Shown here: piece by piece, positions 1 to 12,991 of the stretch
Layout: each line of letters begins with the position of its first letter
Numbering within the stretch: position 1 is the stretch's first letter
From: Cordia subcordata
Taxonomy: Eukaryota; Streptophyta; Magnoliopsida; Boraginales; Cordiaceae
Direction: 5' to 3'
DNA length: 64,000 bases
Assembly: GCA_028554755.1 (NCBI GenBank)
Contig: JAPTOF010000003.1
Coordinates: 24,158,001 to 24,222,000, forward strand
Position numbers and translations under genes: made by a program
The notes under the pieces: generated by a model
Database searches by the model: none
What the model saw: only the letters and a program-made list of their open reading frames with translations
Told to the model about the DNA's origin: nothing

Positions 1-3000
1 AAGAAATAATTATCATCACATGTTCTGTGAACTGACAAGGTTCGTTAATTATTTCTATATAGTTAAGTGGTAAGCGTGAATGTATTCTAGACATTATTGA
101 CAAAGTTGATGACGTTTCGCTGCTTACACAAAATTGTTATCTGGATCGTGAGTCTAGCTTAACATGCATGTACATCTGAATTTTCGATAGTTTAACCTGA
201 TTCTGCTGTCCCAAAGGCTTTATGTTACCGTAGTTTTAAGTAAACGCGTGGAATGAAATCAGTCCGGGTACTCTACTAAAATAACGTTCTACTATAACTG
301 CATTATATTACATGTTCGTTTTAAATTCTTTCATAATATTATAACATTCTAGTTGTGCTGTCAATGCAAATCCCAGTAAATGTCATTAATCATAGTTCAT
401 TGTATTAATCATGGATGCATGTGCCAACTGCCAACAGCTTCCATAACCAACTTCCCATTCCGACATAATCCATAATTAAAGGTAAACGAAACCACTGATT
501 ATCAACGGAAACCACAAGATTGTAGGAGAGATTTTTAGTAATCTCTGTATGCCCACCACGTGATATTTGTCCTACTGAGCACAAGCCACGTGGTTTGCGT
601 TAATTTATCCTGATTATGGACTAATCATTTGATGCTTTTAAGGTAGACAACAAACTAATCTTACCTAGGATCGCAGTTTAACCAAAATCAGCATCATATA
701 ATACATTTCTCAGAGAAATTAAATTAAAGGCGTTGTTGTTAATCATTCATGATGGAGGCTGCAGGAAACCCTAGCTAATTGCGATTCTTAATGGTGTCCC
801 AATACTAAATTTCATGCATTATTGCCCTAGGTTTGTCATCTTGCGAAGTAGTAAAAGTTGTCATCAATCTAATAAGGAAAAGCATTTGATGGAATTGTCA
901 CTTTCTGACCAATAAGATGAGATGTGAGGGTTGCCTATTTGGGGGGCCAGTTGAAATGTCCATTCTTTACAAGTGGATAATTAATACCACCTCTCCAAGT
1001 TTGTCCATTTTCAATTTGAAGTGCAGGCTGCACACATATATAAATATATATTAAACGCAAAGTTCAAAACGAAATGGCTTAAACAAGTAATCTCTTCCAA
1101 AACGTACTTGTTATGAATTGTGCAAGTTGTGTATTTTGCCAAATAAGTCAAGAAATGCAGCAGTGCAAGTTGTGCAGTTCACCAAATAAGCCACGAAAAA
1201 TGCAGCGTTCTAAAACCATGACGTAGTTTTCTACGAGGTTAACGACAAATTAGGCAGCGAGTTGCTTCGCTTAAGTCCAGAACATGTAATCGATCTGTAA
1301 TTAAACTTCCACTTAACATAGTATACTAATGCATGCTGAAATATGTAAATGAAATTATAAGATACTCAATGCAAAACTTGATGAATCATTATATTCCAGA
1401 CAAGAATTAATTTCATTTTACGGACACAGTGGTATGTGGACCAATTGCATAATGGAGTATATTTTCTTACTGCTATTAATTATACTGATGAGAAACTGCA
1501 GCTGGATTTTTCTTTTCCTTTCCAGTTGAGAATATATACAAAAAGCACCTTATTCTTATCTTCTTGTGAAATATGAAAAGTTGCTTTGTTTGAATTGCTT
1601 TTCTGAGGAATATCTTGAATGATTCTTTCCCGGCTGAGTCTCAATTATGTAGCAAAAGCTCATATACAACCAAGAGCGGCGCAGTATAAGAAGTTGATAA
1701 CAGTAAGGCAAGCAAGAAAACTGATTATCAAGTTCTTCTAATGATTAGGAGATGCTGCAAAGTTTTGTCGATGCCTGGATATAAATATATTTTTTCCACT
1801 TAACCAGCACATGCACCGCAAAAGCAACAATCACAACATTTCAATCAGAATCAAGATCTCGTAATCCTTAATCTTAATGGGGTCTATTGAGTTTACATTT
1901 TTATGATTGTGTCTTGAAATTGGTTGTCAATTGAATCTTTTATCTCATTGTTTGTAGATGCGTTGAGATCCTCTCCGAGGTGTTGGATAAGTAGGGCCTT
2001 TAACTTATCTCTTGAAAATAATCGAAGTCGACATTTGATTAATTCTAGCACAGCTTGGTCAAGTTGTTCCCACGGAATTTTGTGTTTCGTTCTAATCAGC
2101 ATAATTAGCCATTCGACTAACTAATTATCCTGTTATATTTTAGCAATGAACGAATAGTTGTGTATCTAACTCATAGAAAAGAATGTGTTGGCCGGTTAAA
2201 TTAGTTATTAGGTTAACTCATAAAATTGAAATGACATAAAACATAGATATCACCTTCTTGTTGTTATGATTATTATATTTCTATTATTGTTAACGAATTA
2301 AGATATATAATATACTTATATTGTTATATGTGTTTTAATAAGAAGTTAATTACTGTTATGATTATTTCAATTAGAACAAATAACTTATTTGAACTCTTAT
2401 CTTTACTTTTTATTAATTTTATATCCCGCGTCTTTAAAATTACACAAATTGATCCTTTATCTTTGGATCATTCATGTGACACGGTTACTCCTTTTTCTTA
2501 AGATCGTCAAAAAACTAACAAGAAACCCAACGCACATGGCTTCATTGAACCTTATTTACAATGTTTGCAACGCTTTAAGTTTGCATAATGGAGTTTTTAC
2601 TTGAGGTTAGAGGTGATAATTGGGTTATTCAGTTACCTAAGATAATTAAGTTCCAACTAATAAAATTTTGTACTTATTTGTAAAGTAATTAATCAGAATC
2701 GAACTGAGTTACATTGATAACGAATTTTATTAATTAATTTTTTTATTTGGTTTATGTTAGTATCTAAAATAACCAAATTGCAAAACAAAAAAACAAAACA
2801 GAAATAGGTAACGGTATGCAAAATTCGGGATTCACATCTTGGAAGTGGGAAATTAGGGTTAGGGATCAGAAACTCAGAGATGCTATATATAGGGTACAGT
2901 GGGAGTGTGAAATTGATGACAATATGGTATTTATATAAATATCAAAACAATGGCGTATAATAATTCGATTATTTTGGTTAACGATTAAATTTTTTTTATA

Positions 3001-6000
3001 AATATTACCCATAATTAAAATTGAAATTTGATTAAGCTGATTTATAATAATACGCAAAATCAAATTAAACAATTGAATAAGCGAGCCAACTACTTTTTGA
3101 GTTCGGTTAGGTTTTTGATTATTAAGTACCACCCAAAATTTGCTCACCCCTACTTCAGGTTACCGAGAAAAATGCCTTCTGATCTTGCAAATGATTGATG
3201 CTTATGTATTCATGAATTTAATTTTGACGTCTAAACTTAATTACTAAACAAATAAGGGGCAAAATGTTACCCACACAAAGTATGATCCCTTCTTTTCTCC
3301 AATGTGTAGTACCAACGAAGTGTTCATAACATCACCTTCTAAATTGTTCTCTTTTCTTTCCTTTTGGGGTACACGTAGTTTGAGAAAATGGGGAAAACAC
3401 GCATTGTTCCTAATAGGGAAGAAGTGTCAATTAATCATCCTTCAACACCAATTGATGGATAGAATTTTAAGTATTTAATCACCACTCAGACTTAAAAGAA
3501 TCGAAAAATCAAGTTGTGAAAAAAGTGAGTGCATTTGTGTCAGACAATAGTTGCTTACATTATCTGCAGACCATGCTAAGCACTTTTTTTCTCAGATAAT
3601 GGAACACATTGGTATATTATTAAGATGAGAATTAAAAGTCAGCTATTAATTGAATATGATGAATTGGATCTCAAGAATTGCAAAACGACGTCACTCGCTG
3701 TCCTTGTTTCTATATATGAAGAATAATGAATTCGTATTGGACTGTTAGTGTTGCTTTTGGAGTCATCCATGACATTAGAATGGCTAAACCTCATATATTA
3801 TCCTGATAAACAAAGAAAACTGGAATGAGAGATGATTCCTGTAAGTGAACTATTGGACATTACAGCACTCCTATTATTATAGTGGGGAAAGAGAAGAGTG
3901 CGAGAGGGGAGAGACACGAATGTCGTAAGATTATAACAGCTGAAAAATCAATGACATATAACCGTAACATTTTTTAATCATCGATAATAATAATAATAAT
4001 AGTCTTTCTTTTTTTTTAGGCGATAGATAAAAGTCATAAGACGACTATATTACCACGCATATCTAGGGCGATTCTATCTATGGACAAGTAACCATGAGTT
4101 CCTTAACGGGCATGATTATAAAAAAAAAAAAAAAGAGTTGAAATTGTTTTATTTTCAGTGTAGTCTTGCAAAGTCTCCAATTGATGCAGAAAAATAAACT
4201 ATATGCATGTAATGTCTAACTAAACTATCTTGTTGATTAATTGAGAATTTTGTTCCCGCAATGAACTAGAAATAATCATATAGTTTCATCCAGAACTTCT
4301 TCAGCGTTGAATGTAACTCTTTTTTTTTTTTTTTTCCTACTTTGAGTTAGAGTATTCTCACGCTACATTACACTTGAGAGTAATCTCAATTAGATCGAGA
4401 GTAATGAAAACAAAGCCCTCCAAACTTGTGTTCTTTTAGTTACAGAGAGAAAGGCCACTACGACCTTATCCAACAACTCGTTGGTAGTGGTGAATGTAAT
4501 TTTTTCGTTGTGAAGCCAGTTTCTTGATTGTAATTAATGTATAGCTACAGATGCAGTTGTGGTTCCACATGAAAGTTTTAAACAAATATGGCATATATCA
4601 GACATCACTTTCATCTTCTTTTTTCTGCCGACCCTCGAAAGCACTGTAGATTCATTTGGTCATGGACCGCAGCAACAAACTGATCAAACACGGTGCTAAC
4701 CACCATTTGCTGTTTTATCTTAGTCATGTGGCTCCGTTCAACTGGCAGCAATAACTACAGAATATGCCACAAAACTAAATGTCTGTGCTCTGAAGAGCAA
4801 TTGTTTCCCCTATGCATTAGACTGGGGACCTCAAGAGGACGCACCTCACGTTTTCGTTTCTTTCGTTCTTTTCTTCTCGAAGAACATTAATTTAAATAGG
4901 ACCATGTTAGGTTCCTCCCGTGAAAATAGTCCTTGCTATGCAACAATGAGCAAATTATATGTTTTTGGTTAACGGGTCAAATAATATTAATGATGTGAGA
5001 ACATAAGTTCGAACTTAAAATTTTTTAGTTAAATTTATGGTTAAGACACATTTTTAATTTTTAGGGTTCGTCAAAAGTCAAACTATTAAGTGCATTGAAT
5101 CATACGCGTGGAGTAATTAGATGAAAAGATACAAACATAATTGGGGAGAAGGAAAATTGTTAGCAATTTAGCATGCTTAACCATATGAAGAAAAAAGAAA
5201 GAACAAAGAGCACGAATTTCACATGGTTCATTACGATACGAAAGCCTATTATTGATGACAAATTTACTTTCTGGCTTTCACATTGACAGGTTCTAAGTAA
5301 CCTGGAGAGCATGACTAATAAGAATACTAATTAGCAAATAAAGATAAAAACTATATGCTTCTTTTGCAAACCAAGATCTTACATGGGCTCACAAATCCCA
5401 CCTGAATTAAAATAAATCCAACTTTAAGCAACTTTATTCAAGATATTTGGAGAACATATTCATAAAATATAACCATGTATATCCAACGTGTTTTTAATTT
5501 ATTAATTAACATTGATAGTAACAATCATTTATTGAAGTTGAAGCAGAAAAAGTGACCATTTTTAACCGAATCCATAAATGTACTAGTAGTCACAGACAAG
5601 AGGGGTCAACTGGTCGCGGCTTTCATCGTGATGATAGACCACAGGTCGGGTTGCGAGGGTGGCGAAGTGGAGGGGTTGTGCGTCCGGTAGGTGAAACGCG
5701 GGCCCTAGCTATTGGTTCTGAGTGAAATACGAGGTGTAAAGTTCTAAAACGAGGGTTGTGCGGGCGGTTTTTTTCACTTGATGTTTATTAATTGGTAATC
5801 AGATTTAGTTAAATGTTTAGTAAATTTTGTTAATTAAATTTCCTTCATTGAGAAAAAGAATTTCAAAACAAGAAATTTAAGTGTTCAATGTACAGTAATA
5901 GACTGTTTGGGATGTATGTAAAATATTTATTCATTTTTCAGTTTGAACCATTTAATAGAAATTATTATCTTTAGAGATAATAGTTCTTGTATATGACTAC

Positions 6001-6360
6001 TTAGAAATTATATTTCTTTTAAGTAAAATTATGAATTCAAAAAATTTCGCCGAGTGTCTCTTATTATAAAAAAAATTGGGAAAACAACGGACTAGAGATG
6101 TATGAACCAATCACTCAAAAAAAATGGAAGATGGTGCCACGTACGAACCAATTACAAGCAAAGTGGGAACTGATTTCGCTCACTCACTTCTATATGTGGA
6201 AAACGAGTATAAACATTTAATTCAGGCCCTTCTAATTGGTGCTTAATTTAGGGACACCTCCAATAATTATGCATCTCTATGTATATGTGTATGTGTGAGT
6301 TGTGAGATGGTCTAAACATATATACAATAGTCACATCATGTATGTATTGATATATACGTC
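1..6360. other. Intergenic region upstream of the NCED gene
   Basis: No convincing gene is visible. The open frames are short, AT-rich and lack recognisable motifs. The stretch contains two G-boxes near 557 and 597, homopolymer runs (for example around 4121 and 4321) and a relatively GC-rich island at about 5590-5780. No transposon termini or RNA genes were recognised. The part nearest 6360 is presumably the distal promoter of the gene at 6701. Confidence 0.6.
557..602. promoter_or_regulatory. Pair of G-boxes (CACGTG), distal
   Basis: Two perfect CACGTG hexamers lie at 557-562 and 597-602, exactly 40 bp apart. G-boxes bind bZIP and bHLH factors, and ABRE-type ones respond to abscisic acid. 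They are about 6.1 kb upstream of the NCED start codon. They could belong to that gene as a distal element or to a gene beyond the left edge; the sequence alone cannot decide. Confidence 0.35.
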
Positions 6361-6445
6361 ATGATGGTATTAAACCAAATGTTATATTGTTGTAAGCCCC
6401 CCTCTGCCCCCTTCCCCCTCCTCTATGTGCCCTTTCCACAAATCT

Positions 6446-6455
6446 ACCACGTGGT
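6446..6455. promoter_or_regulatory. Palindromic G-box/ABRE in the NCED promoter
   Basis: ACCACGTGGT is a perfect 10-bp palindrome around CACGTG, 68-77 bp upstream of the likely TATA box and about 250 bp before the start codon. Such elements bind ABF/bZIP and bHLH/PIF factors. Their presence in front of a drought-inducible NCED fits stress or ABA-feedback control, but that role is inferred. Confidence 0.5.
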
Positions 6456-6522
6456 CTCCTTCAAGATGTCCATGGTGGACCTCCTCCACACTATTAACTC
6501 CTCTTCTCAACACACCACACTC

Positions 6523-6530
6523 TATTTAAA
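6523..6530 (+). promoter_or_regulatory. Probable TATA box of the NCED gene
   Basis: TATTTAAA is followed by a CT-rich stretch (about 6531-6612) typical of plant 5' leaders. Transcription would begin near 6555, giving a leader of about 145 nt. A second AT-rich candidate, TATATATAA at about 6612, is only about 90 bp from the start codon and is less favoured. Confidence 0.45.
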
Positions 6531-6700
6531 TCCCTTCCCCCCCCGCTCCCCCTCTCCTCCCAAACCTCACTCTCTTCTCTCTCCCTCTCTCTCCTTTTTT
6601 CTCTCTCTCTCTATATATAAGTATACATATATACACACACATCTATATACTAACATTTAATTTCTTTCAAAGTAAAGAAAGATAGCAAAAACATAAGCAC

Positions 6701-8530
6701 ATGGCTTCATCTACAACAACTACTACCACTACAACACAGACACCATGTACATGGGCTAGAATCCCATCTTCTTCTTCTTCTTCTTCTTCTTCATTTAATT
6801 TGGGCTTTAATTGTAAGTCCATATCCATGAGGAAGCCCATTGAAAGAGCTAAAATTCACTGTGCTTTACGGTCTCCTTCAGTGCTTACTTTCCCAAAGCA
6901 ACCTTATACAGCGCCGAAGATTACCAGAAAGGAGTCGTCGCCGCCCAAGAAAACCTCCAGGCCACCGCCGCCGTCGCCTCCTCAATGGAATTTACTACAG
7001 AAAGCGGCGGCCACTGCTCTGGACATGGTGGAAAAGGTCGTGGTCTCTCGCGAAAAGCAACAACAGCTCCCTAAAACCGCCGACCCACTTGTCCAAATCG
7101 CCGGGAACTTTGCTCCGGTGCCGGAGCAGCCAGTCAAGAACAACCTCCCGGTCACCGGCACCATTCCGGAATGCATTAACGGCGTTTACGTGAGGAACGG
7201 CGCCAACCCTTTATTCGAGCCCCTGGCCGGACACCATTTGTTCGACGGAGACGGCATGATCCATGCAGTCACCATTAATGGCAACTCGGCAACCTACGCT
7301 TGTCGCTTCACTGAGACCAAGAGGCTTACCCAAGAACGTGAATTGGGCCGTCCAGTGTTCCCAAAAGCCATCGGGGAGCTCCACGGACACTTTGGTATCG
7401 CTCGGCTGCTACTCTTCTACGCCAGAGGATTGTTCGGGCTTGTCGATCACAGCCAAGGCACCGGAGTGGCGAACGCAGGCTTAGTATACTTCAACGGAAG
7501 AGTTTTAGCCATGTCGGAAGATGATCTCCCATACCAAGTGCGTATCAAGCCTTCGGGTGATCTCGAAACGGTTGGGCGTTACGACTTCGATGAGCAACTG
7601 AAAAGCACCATGATAGCTCACCCGAAGCTCGACCCTTCATCAGGCGATCTCTTTGCTCTGAGCTACGATGTCGTCAAGAAGCCTTTCCTAAAGTACTTCA
7701 AATTCTCCAAAGATGGCAAAAAATCACCCGACGTGGAGGTACCACTCGACTTGGCCACCATGATGCATGATTTCGCCATCACCGAGAATTATGTGGTGAT
7801 CCCTGACCAGCAAGTCGTGTTCAAGCTTCAAGAGATGATAAAAGGTGGCTCTCCAGTAATATATGACAAGAATAAGAAGTCTCGTTTTGGAATTTTGCGC
7901 AAAAATGCTGAAAATGCGAAGGATATTATGTGGGTCGAGTCGCCTGATACTTTCTGCTTCCATTTATGGAATGCTTGGGAGGAGCCGGACACTGATGAGG
8001 TGGTGGTCATCGGGTCCTGCATGACGCCACCAGACTCCATTTTCAACGAATGCGACGAGAATTTAAAATCTGTCCTGTCAGAAATCAGGCTCAATGTGAA
8101 GACAGGCGGGTCAAAAAAGCGGCCAATAATTCAATCATCAGAACAGGTCAACCTGGAAGCCGGCATGGTCAACCGAAACAGGCTTGGACGAAAAACCAGG
8201 TACGCTTATCTCGCTGTCGCCGAGCCGTGGCCTAAAGTGTCAGGATTTGCTAAAGTCGATCTCTCAACTGGGGAAGTCAAAAAATTCATTTATGGAGACA
8301 AGAGATATGGAGGAGAGCCATTCTTTGTACCAAGAGATGCAAATTCAGAAAACGAAGACGATGGTTACATTCTTGCATTTGTTCATGACGAGAAGACATG
8401 GAAATCAGAGCTCCAAATCGTGAACGCCATGACACTTGAAATGGAGGCCTCCATTAAGCTCCCGTCGAGAGTGCCCTATGGCTTTCATGGCACATTCATA
8501 ACTTCAAATGACATGAAAAGACAAGTATAG
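6701..8530 (+). CDS. NCED3: 9-cis-epoxycarotenoid dioxygenase, chloroplastic (NCED3-like)
   Basis: Cleaves 9-cis-violaxanthin or 9'-cis-neoxanthin in plastids to xanthoxin, the rate-limiting step of abscisic acid synthesis. The 609-aa frame is uninterrupted and intronless, as usual for this family. The four histidines that hold the catalytic Fe(II) are present: H307 (IAHPK), H356 ([10 protein letters not shown]), H421 (FHLWNAWEE) and H596 (YGFHGTF), with spacings close to those of maize VP14. Residues 1 to about 60 are a Ser/Thr-rich transit peptide with Thr-8 and Ser-9 runs encoded by trinucleotide repeats. Residues about 99-115 can form the amphipathic helix that attaches the enzyme to thylakoids. 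The start is fixed by an in-frame TAG at 6683-6685 with no ATG between. The G-box at 6446 suggests stress or ABA control. NCED membership is secure; assignment to the NCED3 rather than the NCED5 branch rests on overall similarity. Confidence 0.95.
   Translation: MASSTTTTTTTTQTPCTWARIPSSSSSSSSSFNLGFNCKSISMRKPIERAKIHCALRSPSVLTFPKQPYTAPKITRKESSPPKKTSRPPPPSPPQWNLLQKAAATALDMVEKVVVSREKQQQLPKTADPLVQIAGNFAPVPEQPVKNNLPVTGTIPECINGVYVRNGANPLFEPLAGHHLFDGDGMIHAVTINGNSATYACRFTETKRLTQERELGRPVFPKAIGELHGHFGIARLLLFYARGLFGLVDHSQGTGVANAGLVYFNGRVLAMSEDDLPYQVRIKPSGDLETVGRYDFDEQLKSTMIAHPKLDPSSGDLFALSYDVVKKPFLKYFKFSKDGKKSPDVEVPLDLATMMHDFAITENYVVIPDQQVVFKLQEMIKGGSPVIYDKNKKSRFGILRKNAENAKDIMWVESPDTFCFHLWNAWEEPDTDEVVVIGSCMTPPDSIFNECDENLKSVLSEIRLNVKTGGSKKRPIIQSSEQVNLEAGMVNRNRLGRKTRYAYLAVAEPWPKVSGFAKVDLSTGEVKKFIYGDKRYGGEPFFVPRDANSENEDDGYILAFVHDEKTWKSELQIVNAMTLEMEASIKLPSRVPYGFHGTFITSNDMKRQV
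6765..6795 (+). repeat. CTT/TCT microsatellite inside the NCED transit peptide
   Basis: About nine TCT/TTC triplets in a row encode the poly-serine run at residues 23-31. It lies in the non-conserved transit peptide, so length variation would be tolerated and could serve as a marker. Confidence 0.8.
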
Positions 8531-9946
8531 GATTAATAGATAATAGTTAATTATCTTACAAGTACATATGTAAGAGAGCGATTATGCCCAGAGGGATTAT
8601 GATTAGCTCTAGTGAGGAAAAAAAAAAAAAAAAAAAAGAAAAATTAGTCCCCGGGTCTCCTCGATTTTTAACTTTTTTTTAACAGCTCTCGCTAGTATTT
8701 TGTGAGCTGATTTTACAGAAACCAAGCTTGTAGCTTTATGGTGTGTAGGTTGTTTTGGAGCTCAGCTGGTTTCTGTTTCTTTTGTTTCACATAAATATAA
8801 ATATAAAATTTTTTTCTTGCTTGTTTTATATATACATTTAATGTGTTTTTTTTTAATGTTGTTTCTTTGTCATATATTATATAACTCTGAAAGAGAAGTA
8901 TTTCGGCAATCTTCCTCTCTTTCGTCACTTCATGTGGATATTATAAATGCTCCCATTTTGTAGTAGAATGAAATGGCAAATAGTATTAGTTTACTTGTTG
9001 GCATCTTCGAAAAATGCCCCCTCAGTATTCTTCTTTTAAAAGTACCCACCTAAAAAGTTTGGTCGAGACCGCGGTCCGGCCATGTGGACGTGCTTGGTTC
9101 ACTTTGTTCTACAATTTTTCACTTGTAATATAGTGAAAAATGTTTCTATACGCACATGTGACATATTTTTATTTAAATATTTTGCACTTCTCAGGCCCCT
9201 GGACTCATCTTTGAGAACATTATGTCCTTGTCAGGTGTAAACACCAATCACACAAGACTAAATAGTGTCAAATTTATTGGCCCAAAATAATATATCTAAG
9301 ATATTAATTATACTTACAACATTCACTTATAAACGAGCTAGAAATTAACCCACAGACTAACATGTGATATTATAATATAGTCTCAAGAGTTAGTATTTGA
9401 ATACGGATAATTGTGTTAAAAATTTTAAATTTAAACTTATATATTTGAATTCCAATAATAAGAATCTAATTACGAACATGTGTTATATCGTCTCGTTAAA
9501 TTATAAGCTCTACAATCTCGAAATGAATTTAATAGGATTCCACCAAGATCTCTGCCCCATGAAACGGAAGGGAAAAAAAAAAAAAACTCGCTTTGATCTG
9601 CCCACCGCACATTTAATGGTTGACAAAGGTGTAAACAATGATATGCGATGCATACTTATGTATTCCTTTCTACCGATTTGTGAAAAAATAAGTCTTGAGT
9701 ACACTCACAAAGTGCGCCAAAGTTATTTGGCGAATAAAAAAGAAAAAGGAAAATATACATTATCTTTTATTATCTGCCAAATTATTTGTTTACCTTCCAT
9801 CCTTAAAACCTTATCCGAGAAGTCCTTTGTGATTTTAAGAGGCGCGGTACAATAACCCCCCGTTGCATTTTTTTTTCAAACTTAACTGAGTATGCATTAC
9901 ATGCACGATATTTTATATTATAGTCTCTCACAAGGTACTCTTTAAT
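8531..9946. other. NCED 3' flank and intergenic DNA
   Basis: AT-rich sequence with an A-run near 8619-8637 and AT-rich stretches near 8790 that could carry the NCED polyadenylation site; no canonical AATAAA was seen close to the stop. The remainder shows no gene. The 152-codon frame at 9397-9855 has biased, low-complexity composition and no motif. Confidence 0.5.
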
Positions 9947-9949
9947 TAA

Positions 9950-10624
9950 ACATTATGTTCTGCCTGTTTATTCACTATGCCATAATTATTTATTCACTGA
10001 CTATTTGTTCACTACTCCACAACTATTTGTTCAATGATTATTTGTTTACTACCTCATAATTATTTGTTCATTGCTCTCTTATACATATAGACATACACAA
10101 ATACATAAAATATTTGTTCATTACTTCGCAACTATTTGTTCACTAACTTTCATATATAAATCAAATATTTATTCATTATCTAACAACTATTTGTTTATCC
10201 CATATGTATATATACTTGAAGGTAAGGTGGGCTTTAATGGCAGATTGAGCTTGGAGAGTCCAAACACTGTGTGGGAGGTATGGTTAGAATTGAGATGGGG
10301 AGAGGAAGAGATTAATAATTACAGCGCGACGAGATGATGCTTGAATCTTCACCAGAATGAGGAAGAAGATGATAGGCTTTAATGGTGAATCAACACCTAG
10401 GAAGTATTTTTGGACATAGTGTATATCATTACAATTAGTGAAAAAAGGTGAATTTTATGGTGATCTTTATTTGTGATATCATGTGGTGTCACCGATAAAG
10501 CAAAGAAGAGAAACAAAGGAAGGAGAAAAGAGAGAGAAAGACAAGTGGCTGTTTTTATTATTATTAAACAAATGAGGGAGCACCTAGCTCCGCGAGACCA
10601 CCTTATGCAGCATATAATTTGCGG
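9950..10624 (+). repeat. Dispersed repeat, copy 1 (inverted relative to 55692-56650)
   Basis: The left part holds about eight irregular repeats of an AACTATTTGTTCACTAC-like motif. The right part (about 10205-10624) aligns with the reverse complement of 55692-56260, sharing landmarks such as TCAACACCTAGGAAGT, GTGTATATCATTAC and the terminal GCAAATTATA. No coding capacity was recognised. It is probably a non-autonomous transposable element of unassigned superfamily. Confidence 0.6.
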
Positions 10625-12469
10625 TATGTAAATATGAAAATAAATTTAGATAAAATGGTTATAAATTTGGACAAAACGCCCCCTTCCCCTATATTTATGA
10701 ATAATTAGTAATTTAATCCTTTGAAAATTTTTTAATTAGTTACCTACCTCCTTACAGAGGACAAACGTGCTACCATTTGAGAACTTCAAAAGATCATAAA
10801 GTAAATTATAAAAAATATATATTTTATCCCCAAAGAAAAGGTTCCCAAAGTTCCGGTTTTGTGCATAAATTGTACACAGACACCCTTCCATCCATCCCCG
10901 CCTCACGCCCTGTAGTGTATTTTTCAGAAAATAATCTCAATTCTAAAAAGTATATGCAGACTCAAAATCTGCCATTAATGTCACATACTTCATCCACTGT
11001 AGTCGCTATATGATAAAATTGAGCGGCAAGCTAATGACCAGATAAGTGACCCCACTAAAGAGACGTGCCGCCGTCGTAATAAGAAGATTCACTCAAGAAA
11101 AGCTATGACCCCCGTTGTTTCGAGACAAAATAATATTACAAAATAAACCAAAAAAATAATTTTGTAAGATGTGTTACATTTGATTTATCAATAACCTAGA
11201 GCTGATACGAACGATATGTTAGAGAATTCAATTATTTCATATAAATAAATTATGAAACTTTAAACTAGTATATAAATATTGTTAGTTTGGAGTGTTTTAA
11301 CATAGTGGTCAAAGCTACAATTGACTCTGGGTTTGCTTGTCAAATCATTTGGTACTTAGACCATTACAATTCTCGTTTTACGTAAATAAACGTGGTATAT
11401 TCACTTGTCAAAAATAAATTTAAAGTGAACGAGAAATTAGTAATTAAAGTTGTGTAGTCAACAAGTTTGATTACTTAGATTGGATATATGTAGCATAGAA
11501 TCCCACATAGAAAGTTTATGAAGTTTTTACTCAATTTAAACATAGAAGCCTTTATGGGTTGGACCAACAAGATATATGGAGGGATTTATGCATAGTGGGT
11601 ATTATGATAAAAACTACCACACACACGCACGCACAGCTGGGTCGGGTCAAGGGATGGGTCGGGGGTGCGGCCTGGCTTTTCACTCCAGATATGCTTTTTG
11701 GACAAATTCTTAGTCACCAACAGGTAAACTTACAAGTCTCGTAACTGAGCTGCTGAATGGAGCTGTTACAGAGAAAAGCATAGCTTATAGGTTTATTTTT
11801 TACATATAGTTCTTGGCATATAAAGAATCGTCAGAGAGAGTTCATTTACAACTAGTTTGACAATTTTTTGCATTGGAGTGTTACCGTACGCCAAGAAGGT
11901 GATAGTCGTTGTATCTTAGAAGGAATACGCCACAACTCTTAGCACTATAGAGGGGACGTAAATCACTTAAGTATATCGTTTATGAGCCTTGGCTAAGTTT
12001 ATTTTATTTTACACTTCATCACTGAATTGTAATAGTTTCTGTTTATTTATTTTAATTGTACTAGTTCGGCTTCTACTTTATTCTATTTTCCCAACAAATC
12101 TTTAGTTATTCAATCTAATATTAATTATACTTAGACATGGCTACCTATATTTTTCAAGCCACTTAACTAATTTCCAATAAGCTGTTTAAAAATGTGACCT
12201 ACTTTCCAACCCATTGATTGAAGTTTCGTTGACAGTTAAAAGTTGTTAGAAGAGTTGATATTTGGGCACAATTCGAAGACTTTGTTGTAGTAGTTATTAG
12301 GTTTGGTTTATACAGTGGCGCAATAGTATCTATCACTAAATATGAATGTTAGGAACTTCGGGTTGAAGAAGAAAAGGAAGTGTCTTTCGAATGCTTCCCA
12401 AGCCATCAAATTTGGCTGCTTACCTGCATTACCCTTTTTATCTATGAATGCTTGTCTAATTTTCTTGCA
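10625..12469. other. Intergenic, no feature recognised
   Basis: AT-rich DNA without supported genes, transposon termini or RNA genes. Open frames are short and featureless. Confidence 0.5.
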
Positions 12470-12610
12470 TAAGTTGTGTTTGAGTCTTTTTCAAAGTTTT
12501 ATTTTTTTTAAATTTAAATCAAATAATTATTATAAAAAGAATATAGTTTTCAAAATAAAGTATTTTTTCATGAAATCATTATTTTTTCTTAACCCAATCC
12601 AAACATGCCC
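12470..12610. mobile_element. Short MITE, GGGCCTGTTTGG family (degenerate)
   Basis: The right terminus CCAATCCAAACATGCCC followed by TTA matches the other members at 28055, 37634, 42176, 57809 and 58092, and the AT-rich interior with TTTTTCAAAG-type blocks is similar. The left end (near AAGTTGTGTTTG) is eroded. Confidence 0.4.
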
Positions 12611-12875
12611 TTAATCTGTCGAACAAAAAACTATATATGATTTTTTCATATTTGCACTTTATTCTCCTCTCTCTTTTTTCTTTTTTTTTTTTTTGGTATC
12701 CAAATTGAATGATTCCGAGTACATGTTTTTCTTACACTTATTAGTGGTTATATCACCCTTGTCCTCTTTTTTTTTTTGGTTAAATCTTCACTCCTATAGA
12801 ATTAAATCTAGAATTTTACATTTAGAAGAGAGAGTTTCGATCCTTGCCCTCTTGTTGACGCTTTTGACTTTGCTC

Positions 12876-12991
12876 CTCATCGTGGACAAAAATGTCTATG
12901 ATAGTAAGTCTGAAATCCCTATCATCTGGTCTCCTCATCATGGATAAAGATGTCCATGATAGTAAGTCTGAAATCCCTATCATCTGGTCCT
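12876..12991 (+). repeat. Two-copy tandem repeat, 58-bp period
   Basis: ATAGTAAGTCTGAAATCCCT recurs at 12901 and 12959, and the surrounding 58-bp units are nearly identical. Non-coding. Confidence 0.8.

Noticed and set aside
6361..6660. 99-codon open frame just upstream of NCED
   Set aside because: It covers the G-box, TATA box and CT-rich leader, and its protein is Pro/Ser/Tyr low-complexity. It is promoter sequence, not a gene or uORF of note.
9397..9855. 152-codon frame
   Set aside because: Lysine/asparagine/isoleucine-rich in AT-rich DNA with an A-run in the middle; no motif, consistent with chance.
10000..10200. CRISPR-like short repeat array
   Set aside because: The motifs are irregular in length and spacing, the genome is a plant's, and there are no cas genes; it is a degenerate minisatellite.
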